Of a stretch of 64,000 bases of DNA, positions 58,816 to 64,000 are shown one piece after another. This stretch comes from Bacteroidota bacterium. GTDB taxonomy: Bacteria > Bacteroidota > Bacteroidia > 2-12-FULL-35-15. The translations under genes and the position numbers were made by a program. The first letter of the stretch is position 1. Every line of letters starts with the position of its first letter. The notes beneath the pieces are model-generated. The model saw only the letters and a program-made list of their open reading frames with translations, made no database searches and had not been told where the DNA came from. Location: the NCBI GenBank assembly GCA_025963775.1, contig JAOQAD010000037.1:189638-253637 (forward strand), in the 5' to 3' direction.

Positions 58816-58932
58816 TTATTTTTGTCTTTGTTTGAATTTTGGGTTCTTTTTGTTGATCACATATAAACGCCCGTTCCTGCGAACGATCTTACAGTCAACA
58901 CTTCTCTTTTTTACTGATGCTCTAACTTTCAT
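58816..58932 (-). CDS. rpmJ: 50S ribosomal protein L36
   Basis: A 38-residue protein, [20 protein letters not shown] then [18 protein letters not shown]. It is the C-minus type: only one of the four usual zinc-binding Cys/His positions (Cys14) remains. L36 sits in the large subunit near the peptidyl transferase side. It lies between infA and rpsM as in the standard alpha operon. The spacer before it holds a quasi-repeat inverted repeat (58941-59003). Confidence 0.95.
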   Translation of the reverse strand: MKVRASVKKRSVDCKIVRRNGRLYVINKKNPKFKQRQK

Positions 58933-58940
58933 TTTTTTTA

Positions 58941-59003
58941 AGATTTGAGACCTGAGACCTGAGATTTGAGATTCTAATATCTCACATCTAATATCTCATA
59001 TCT
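58941..59003. repeat. Quasi-repeat inverted repeat in the infA-rpmJ spacer
   Basis: Left arm 58941-58973 (AGATTTGAGACCTGAGACC...), right arm 58980-59003 (ATCTCACATCTAATATCTC...). The arms are made of GAGATTT/GAGACCT-like 7-base units and pair imperfectly over about 25 bases. Confidence 0.65.
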
Positions 59004-59007
59004 GTTT

Positions 59008-59226
59008 TTATTTGTACCTGTATGAAATTCTTCCTTTTGTTAAATCGTATGGCGACATCTCCACTTTCACTTTATCGCCGGTCAAAATCTTTATATAGTG
59101 CATGCGCATTTTTCCTGAAATATGCGCAGTAATCACGTGTCCGTTCTCAAGCTCAACACGAAACATTGCATTCGACAATGCTTCTAAAATAGTTCCATCC
59201 TGTTCTATTGATGCTTGTTTTGCCAT
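59008..59226 (-). CDS. infA: Translation initiation factor IF-1
   Basis: 72 residues, the standard length. The OB fold shows [34 protein letters not shown] (in part: [18 protein letters not shown]) and [19 protein letters not shown]. It binds the A site of the 30S subunit during initiation. It lies downstream of map with an 82-base spacer that is another quasi-repeat inverted repeat. Confidence 0.98.
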   Translation of the reverse strand: MAKQASIEQDGTILEALSNAMFRVELENGHVITAHISGKMRMHYIKILTGDKVKVEMSPYDLTKGRISYRYK

Positions 59227-59240
59227 ATATTCTTAATTCC

Positions 59241-59308
59241 AGATTTTTTGATTTTTTGAATTGTTGAATGAACTCATTCTAAAAATCTACAATTCTAAAA
59301 TTCTACAA
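59241..59308. repeat. Quasi-repeat inverted repeat in the map-infA spacer
   Basis: Left arm 59241-59271 (AGATTTTTTGATTTTTTGAA...) and right arm 59273-59308 (TCATTCTAAAAATCTACAATT...), with 8-11 base quasi-repeats within each arm. The right arm contains AAAATTCTACAATT just before the map stop. Confidence 0.6.
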
Positions 59309-60094
59309 TTATTTCTTTTTTAATACTTCTTCTACAAATTCAAAGCTTGATAATATATCTGCTTTGTTCTTTCCAATTGTTACCGTATGCTCAAAATGAG
59401 CGGAAGGTAAATTATCTGCGGTCCTGATGGTCCATCCATCGTTTTCCTGGATGATCGCTTTTTTACCCATGTTGATCATCGGCTCGATCGCGATCACTAA
59501 TCCTTCCTGCAGCACTAAACCGTTTCCTTTTTTACCGTAGTTAGGCACTTCCGGCGATTCATGCAGGCTTTTCCCGATCCCATGCCCTACCAGCTCCCTC
59601 ACAACCGAATAACCGTTCTTCTCTGCATGCGACTGAACTGCTTCGCTGATATCTCCCAAACGTTTGCCTGCCACACAGCATTCAATTGCTTTGTAAAGGC
59701 TTTCCTTTGTTACTTTCAGCAGGTTCAGCACTTCTGGTTTCACATCGCCGATGGCAAATGTGTAAGCTGAGTCGCCAAAAAATCCGTTTTTCACAACCCC
59801 GCAATCCACAGAAACAATATCGCCGTCTTTCAGCGTATATTTCCCGGGAAGGCCATGAACCACATGTGCATTTACTGAAATGCACAGTGAATTCGGAAAC
59901 CCGTTGTAGTTTAAAAAAGCGGGGATCGCTTTGTTATCGTTCATAAACTCGTAAGCTACTTTATCAAGTGATAAGGTGGTAACCCCGGGTTTAATGACTT
60001 TTGCTACTTCAGCTAAAGTTTTTCCAACAAGTAAAGAACTCTCTCTTATTAATTCAATCTCTTCTTTCGTTTTATAATACAATCCTTTCGACAC
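59309..60094 (-). CDS. map: Methionine aminopeptidase, type I
   Basis: 261 residues, cytosolic. It removes the N-terminal Met from new proteins. Metal ligands are visible in VSVDCGV, FGDSAYTF, GHGIGKSLHESPEVPNYG (in part) and a late AIEPMI with Glu. The second-shell His lies in NAHVVHG. It has no extra N-terminal zinc domain. It lies between secY (21-base gap) and infA, the common Bacteroidota order. Confidence 0.97.
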   Translation of the reverse strand: MSKGLYYKTKEEIELIRESSLLVGKTLAEVAKVIKPGVTTLSLDKVAYEFMNDNKAIPAFLNYNGFPNSLCISVNAHVVHGLPGKYTLKDGDIVSVDCGVVKNGFFGDSAYTFAIGDVKPEVLNLLKVTKESLYKAIECCVAGKRLGDISEAVQSHAEKNGYSVVRELVGHGIGKSLHESPEVPNYGKKGNGLVLQEGLVIAIEPMINMGKKAIIQENDGWTIRTADNLPSAHFEHTVTIGKNKADILSSFEFVEEVLKKK

Positions 60095-60115
60095 GCTCAG
60101 CCTCCCGTTTTTGTA

Positions 60116-61459
60116 TTATGCTGTGGTCATACTCATAGAAGTACGGCCTTTGATCCTGCCTGTTTTCATCAAACCATCGTAATGGCGGTTCAACAGGTGG
60201 CTTTCGATCTGCTGCAATGTATCCAGTACAACACCTACAAGGATCAGCAATGAGGTTCCGCCGTAAAACTGGGCGAATTCCTGCTGAATGTTCAACTTAA
60301 TTGCGAATGCAGGCAACACCGCGATCAATGCCAGGAACAAAGATCCCGGGAATGTAATGCGCGACATGATCGTATCAATGAACTCTGCTGTTTGTTTCCC
60401 TGGCTGAACACCCGGTACAAAACCGCCGTTGCGCTTCATGTCCTCTGCCATCTGGTTAGGATTCACGGTGATCGCAGTATAGAAATACGTGAACACAATG
60501 ATGAGGAGCGCAAAAATAAAGTTATATACAAATCCGTAGTGGTTCGATAATGGAGCCAGGAAGTTCTGCATGGAAGCAGACTGGGAGAACCCAACCAGCG
60601 TCAATGGAATGAACATGATCGCCTGCGCGAAGATGATCGGCATAACACCTGCAGCATTCACTTTTAAAGGAATGTACTGGCGAACGCCTCCGAACTGCTT
60701 GTTCCCTACAATTTTTTTGGCGAACTGAACCGGGATCTTCCGGGTTCCCTGCACCAGCATGATAGAACCAACAACGATGAGTAATAAAAGAACCATTTCA
60801 ATCAGCAACATGATCAATCCTCCGCCTTCACCGCTTACACGTGAACCGAATTCCGATACGAATGCGAATGGCAAACGTGCGATGATACCGATCATGATGA
60901 TGATGGAGATACCGTTACCGATACCTTTGTCGGTGATCTTCTCTCCTAACCACATTACGAACATAGTTCCTGTAACGAGGATGAGGATCGACTGGATCCA
61001 CCAGAATGTGCTTGGGTCGCTAACAGCACCGGCCTTATTGGTAATTTGGGTTGCAATGTAACCCGGGCACTGGAATACGGTAATGATAACTGTTAAAAAA
61101 CGGGTGATCTGGTTGATCTTCTTGCGTCCGCTCTCCCCTTCCATCTGCATTTTGCGGAAATAAGGCAATGCCATTCCCAACAGCTGCACTACAATGGATG
61201 CAGAAATGTAAGGCATGATCCCGAGGCCAAAAATAGATGCACGTGAAAAGGCTCCACCTGCAAATATATTGATCAGTCCAACGATACCTTCATGTGCCGT
61301 TTTGCTATTTGCGGCCATAAGCTCATCTGAGTTCACACCCGGCAACACAACATAAGAACCTAAACGGTAGATCAGGATGAAGCCGAGCGTATTCAGGATA
61401 CGTACCCTCAGGTCCTCAATCTTCCAGATGTTCTTTAATGTATTTATTAAGTTTTTCAT
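60116..61459 (-). CDS. secY: Protein translocase subunit SecY
   Basis: 447 residues with ten predicted membrane helices, the protein-conducting channel of the inner membrane. NTLGFILIYRLGSYVVLPGV (in part) marks the first helix; ITRFLTVIITVFQ and GIGNGISIIIMIGI are family-like; the cytosolic loop has RKIPVQFAKKIVG. The plug and gate helices are in place. It works with SecE and SecG and is needed for all exported proteins in this window. It lies between rplO and map. Confidence 0.98.
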   Translation of the reverse strand: MKNLINTLKNIWKIEDLRVRILNTLGFILIYRLGSYVVLPGVNSDELMAANSKTAHEGIVGLINIFAGGAFSRASIFGLGIMPYISASIVVQLLGMALPYFRKMQMEGESGRKKINQITRFLTVIITVFQCPGYIATQITNKAGAVSDPSTFWWIQSILILVTGTMFVMWLGEKITDKGIGNGISIIIMIGIIARLPFAFVSEFGSRVSGEGGGLIMLLIEMVLLLLIVVGSIMLVQGTRKIPVQFAKKIVGNKQFGGVRQYIPLKVNAAGVMPIIFAQAIMFIPLTLVGFSQSASMQNFLAPLSNHYGFVYNFIFALLIIVFTYFYTAITVNPNQMAEDMKRNGGFVPGVQPGKQTAEFIDTIMSRITFPGSLFLALIAVLPAFAIKLNIQQEFAQFYGGTSLLILVGVVLDTLQQIESHLLNRHYDGLMKTGRIKGRTSMSMTTA

Positions 61460-61481
61460 ATACCGTTCTTACACGTAAATA

Positions 61482-61952
61482 TTATGCTTTTTCTACAGCT
61501 TTCTCTACTGATTCAGCGGTTCCGCCTTTTGCTTCAATAGCTGATTTTGCTGTTGCAGAAAATGCATGAACTTTGATATCCACCTTGGATTTTAATTCTC
61601 CGCGGCCGAGGATCTTCACTTTGTCATTTTTGTGAGCAAGCCCTTTGGAGATCAAAAATTCAAGATCTACTGTCGTTACCTTGTTGTTGTCAACCAATCC
61701 CTGGATCACATCTAAATTGATCCCGCGGTATTCAACACGGTTGATGTTTTTGAAACCAAACTTAGGAACGCGCCTTTGTAATGGCATCTGGCCACCTTCA
61801 AATCCTCTTTTTGCAGAGTATCCTGAACGTGACTGAGCACCTTTGTGTCCTTTTGTGGAAGTTCCGCCTTTACCTGATCCCTGACCACGTCCTAAACGTT
61901 TCTTAGCGTTTTTTACCGAACCTTCTGCGGGAGTTAATTTACTTAAGTTCAT
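61482..61952 (-). CDS. rplO: 50S ribosomal protein L15
   Basis: 156 residues from MNLSKLTPAEGSVKNAKKR; the frame also allows a Met one codon earlier. The glycine- and lysine-rich start (RLGRGQGSGKGGTSTKGHKGAQSRSG in part: RLGRGQGSGKGGTSTKGHKG) and PKFGFKN are diagnostic. A C-terminal Ala/Glu/Val tail is a few residues longer than in E. coli. It binds 23S rRNA late in assembly. It follows rpmD by 27 bases. Confidence 0.98.
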   Translation of the reverse strand: MNLSKLTPAEGSVKNAKKRLGRGQGSGKGGTSTKGHKGAQSRSGYSAKRGFEGGQMPLQRRVPKFGFKNINRVEYRGINLDVIQGLVDNNKVTTVDLEFLISKGLAHKNDKVKILGRGELKSKVDIKVHAFSATAKSAIEAKGGTAESVEKAVEKA

Positions 61953-61979
61953 CACTTATATATTATTTCTTGTTATTAA

Positions 61980-62156
61980 CTATTTAATTACTGTCACCAA
62001 ATGTGAAACTTTGTGGATCATTCCAAGGATCTGAGGTGTAGCCTCTTTCTCAATGGTCTGGTTCATTTTTCTGAAACCCAGTGCACGCAAAGTACGTTTC
62101 TGACGTTCAGGGCGGTCGATCCCACTTTTAATTTGTTTGATTTTAATTGTTGCCAT
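61980..62156 (-). CDS. rpmD: 50S ribosomal protein L30
   Basis: 58 residues: MATIKIKQIKSGIDRPERQ, then KRTLRALGFRKMNQTIEKEA and a C-terminal HKVSHLVTVIK. The ferredoxin-like L30 fold and position between rpsE and rplO confirm it. It binds 23S rRNA. Upstream is an 83-base spacer with a near-perfect inverted repeat around GAATTAATTC. Confidence 0.97.
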   Translation of the reverse strand: MATIKIKQIKSGIDRPERQKRTLRALGFRKMNQTIEKEATPQILGMIHKVSHLVTVIK

Positions 62157-62170
62157 GTTTTTTAATTATT

Positions 62171-62226
62171 GATTTGTTGATCTGGTGATTTAGTGAATTA
62201 ATTCTCCAATTCTCTATCTCAACAAA
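62171..62226. repeat. Quasi-repeat inverted repeat in the rpsE-rpmD spacer
   Basis: The centre is a perfect palindrome GAATTAATTC (62195-62204). The left arm GATTTGTTGATCTGGTGATT pairs imperfectly with the right arm CTCCAATTCTCTATCTCAAC and ACAAACC beyond. It is the same class as the repeats at 56089, 58941 and 59241. Confidence 0.65.
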
Positions 62227-62239
62227 CCTCCAATTTAAT

Positions 62240-62758
62240 TTATCCGTTGAATACTTTTTCCATTGAAATTCCGCGTTGCTGAGCAACAGTAGCGGCATCA
62301 CGCATTTTCATCAGCGCATCCATGGTAGCTTTTACCACGTTGTGAGGGTTTGAAGAACCTTTTGACTTCGCCAAAACGTCTGTAACTCCAACGCTCTCAA
62401 GCACAGCGCGCATCGCACCACCGGCAATTACACCGGTACCATGAGCTGCAGGCTTCAGAAAAACCACAGAACCGCTGAATTTACCAAGCTGTTCGTGGGG
62501 AACTGTTCCTTTAACGATAGCAACTTTGATCAGGTTCTTTTTAGCATCATCGATACCTTTGGTGATCGCATCAGTAACCTCTTTTGCTTTACCCAAGCCG
62601 TAACCCACGATTCCTTTTTCATTTCCAACTACAACAATAGCTGAAAAGGTAAAGTTTCTTCCCCCTTTGGTAACTTTGGTTACACGTTGGATGCTTACAA
62701 GCTTGTCTTTTAACTCGATATCGCTTGATTTAACTCTTTTTATGTTTGCGTTTGACAT
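62240..62758 (-). CDS. rpsE: 30S ribosomal protein S5
   Basis: 172 residues. [28 protein letters not shown] (in part: [16 protein letters not shown]) is the S5 N-terminal RNA-binding signature; the C-terminal domain has [19 protein letters not shown] (in part). It lies at the mRNA entry side of the 30S subunit and helps decoding accuracy. It follows rplR by 59 bases. Confidence 0.98.
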   Translation of the reverse strand: MSNANIKRVKSSDIELKDKLVSIQRVTKVTKGGRNFTFSAIVVVGNEKGIVGYGLGKAKEVTDAITKGIDDAKKNLIKVAIVKGTVPHEQLGKFSGSVVFLKPAAHGTGVIAGGAMRAVLESVGVTDVLAKSKGSSNPHNVVKATMDALMKMRDAATVAQQRGISMEKVFNG

Positions 62759-62817
62759 TTTATCTATTTTTAGATGCAGGACCGATCTTCAATCCTAATT
62801 TTCAATTTATTATATAT

Positions 62818-63177
62818 TTAGAACTTAAGGCCTGCTTCGCGCGCTGCTTCAGCAAGGGATTTGATCCTGCCGTGGTAAAGGTAACCGTTCCTGTCGAAAC
62901 GTACAGAGTTGATCCCTGCTGCTACTGCTTTTTCAGCGATTGCTTTACCAACCATTTTAGCCTGGTCGATCTTGTTGCCTTTTGATTCAGCAATTCCTTT
63001 GTCTGCAGATGATGCTGCTACAAGCGTTTTGCCTGATGCGTCATCGATCAGCTGAACGTAGATGCCTTTGTTGCTTCTGAATACAGACAGGCGTGGGCTT
63101 TGAGCATCGCCTACCACTACTTTGCGGATACGCTGCTTGATCCTGTTCCTTCTGAATGATTTTGTTACTACTGTCAT
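62818..63177 (-). CDS. rplR: 50S ribosomal protein L18
   Basis: 119 residues from [19 protein letters not shown]; a longer in-frame start 36 bases upstream adds 12 residues without family likeness. [26 protein letters not shown] and [23 protein letters not shown] (in part: [16 protein letters not shown]) identify L18. It binds 5S rRNA and links it to the large subunit. Standard position between rplF and rpsE. Confidence 0.97.
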   Translation of the reverse strand: MTVVTKSFRRNRIKQRIRKVVVGDAQSPRLSVFRSNKGIYVQLIDDASGKTLVAASSADKGIAESKGNKIDQAKMVGKAIAEKAVAAGINSVRFDRNGYLYHGRIKSLAEAAREAGLKF

Positions 63178-63232
63178 TTTATTTACCTTGTTGCTGCCGG
63201 TTTTGGCCGGCATTGTGAATGTCCTTTATTTA

Positions 63233-63787
63233 TTATTTACCTGCTGATTTACCTGCTTTTCTTCTCAGGATCTCGCCAGTAAACTTGATACCTTTACCTT
63301 TGTAAGGCTCTGGTTTACGTAATGAGCGGATCTTTGCGGCAACCATCCCGATCAATTGCTTATCAGCGCTTTCCATGATGATCTTCGGATTTTGTCCTTT
63401 TTCAGCAGTTGTTGTTACTTTGATCTCAACAGGCAGGTCGAAAGAAACGTTGTGGGAATAACCTAATGTTAATTCCAGCAATTGTCCTTTGTTAGCGGCA
63501 CGGTAACCCACACCTACTAATTCCTGTTCTGTTTTATAGCCATCGCTTACACCTTTTACCATACCTGCAATTAAAGAGCGGTACAAGCCGTGTAATGCTT
63601 TGTGGCGTTTTTGTTCTGTAGCGCGTACCAATGTGATAACACCATCTTTGTTCTCGACAGTGATCGCAGAGTCTACATTTTGTGTTAAGGTGCCTTTCGG
63701 GCCTTTAACGGTTACAACGTTCTTATCAGAGACGCTAACCTCTACTCCTTTCGGAAGTGATACGGGTAATTTACCTATTCTTGACAT
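63233..63787 (-). CDS. rplF: 50S ribosomal protein L6
   Basis: 184 residues. SRIGKLPVSLPKGVEVSV (in part), NVVTVKGPKGTL, LVGVGYRAANKGQLLELTLGYSH (in part: LVGVGYRAANKG), and PEPYKGKGIKFTGEILRRKAGKSAGK (in part: PEPYKGKGIKFTGE) are clear L6 signatures. It binds 23S rRNA near the factor-binding site. It starts 19 bases after the rpsH stop. Confidence 0.98.
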   Translation of the reverse strand: MSRIGKLPVSLPKGVEVSVSDKNVVTVKGPKGTLTQNVDSAITVENKDGVITLVRATEQKRHKALHGLYRSLIAGMVKGVSDGYKTEQELVGVGYRAANKGQLLELTLGYSHNVSFDLPVEIKVTTTAEKGQNPKIIMESADKQLIGMVAAKIRSLRKPEPYKGKGIKFTGEILRRKAGKSAGK

Positions 63788-63806
63788 GATCTGTTTCTCC
63801 TAAAGA

Positions 63807-64000
63807 TTAATAAACATAACACAATACTTCTCCACCTACTTTTTGCGTTCTTGCTTCTTTATCGGTCATTACACCTTTGGAAGTTGAAAGAATGGCAATA
63901 CCCAATCCGTTAAGTACACGCGGAAGCTTCGTCGCACCGGTATACTTACGTAAACCCGGCGAGCTCACTCTTTGCAGGTCCTTGATCGCAGACTGTTTTG
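63807..64000 (-). CDS. rpsH: 30S ribosomal protein S8, C-terminal part
   Basis: The frame enters from the right edge and encodes the last ~64 residues: [18 protein letters not shown], then [32 protein letters not shown] and the end EVLCYVY. These are the S8 C-terminal landmarks. The 5' part lies outside the window. S8 binds the central domain of 16S rRNA and represses the spc operon in E. coli; control here is not known. Confidence 0.96.
   Translation of the reverse strand, partial: KQSAIKDLQRVSSPGLRKYTGATKLPRVLNGLGIAILSTSKGVMTDKEARTQKVGGEVLCYVY

Overview
The window comes from a chromosome of the phylum Bacteroidota, probably the Sphingobacteriia/Chitinophagia side, although no genus can be named from this sequence. 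Several signs agree. There are many secreted proteins with C-terminal type IX secretion (T9SS) sorting domains, and a PorZ-like T9SS component. Promoter-like TAnnTTTG boxes, the Bacteroidota -7 consensus, lie before several genes. The spc/alpha ribosomal operon contains map, infA, secY and rpoA, with carA beyond rplQ. There are LytTR and LytS-type regulators and few strong Shine-Dalgarno sites. No phage, insertion sequence, transposase or CRISPR array was seen.

Layout. 1-9.6 kb: the end of a NamZ-type muramidase gene, a large T9SS beta-propeller protein, a repeat-rich fibre-like protein, and a propeller histidine kinase overlapping its LytTR regulator. 9.7-20.4 kb: small regulators, VOC and SRPBCC proteins, an ABC exporter, tandem STAS-like paralogues, an esterase, a coiled-coil lipoprotein, a serine hydrolase coupled to an RRM protein, and a YiiX-like hydrolase. 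20.5-28 kb: topoisomerase III, cyclophilin, small conserved proteins, peptidase T and HU. 28.2-33.7 kb: a small membrane protein coupled to a rare fusion of alkaline-phosphatase-like, TPR and sulfotransferase domains, then three tandem paralogous T9SS cargo proteins. 33.8-41.7 kb: a sterol desaturase family protein, a 13-copy heptamer repeat, penicillin-binding protein 1C with an unclear start, a four-gene operon (M42 peptidase, TPR, TonB-C, DUF4421) and a T9SS cupredoxin. 41.7-54.3 kb: recO, porZ, a PAS/HisKA protein without an ATPase domain, tRNA-Arg, a TolC/HlyD/RND efflux operon, DUF72, a receiver protein and an XRE regulator. 54.3-64 kb, all on the minus strand: carA, then the spc/alpha operon from rplQ back to a partial rpsH.

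How the genes work together. Much of the accessory content concerns the cell envelope: T9SS cargo and PorZ, peptidoglycan enzymes (NamZ, PBP1C), lipoproteins, efflux and an ABC exporter. The right end is core translation and secretion machinery. The intergenic DNA is notable. Several spacers, including some inside the ribosomal operon, hold long imperfect inverted repeats whose arms are built from short quasi-repeats. Other spacers hold dispersed palindromes (GTCATnCCG type, CTGAGC...CGAAG type and a GGCCTC/GAGGCC module).

The strongest candidates for something new are the phosphatase-TPR-sulfotransferase fusion with its coupled small membrane protein, and the family of quasi-repeat inverted elements.
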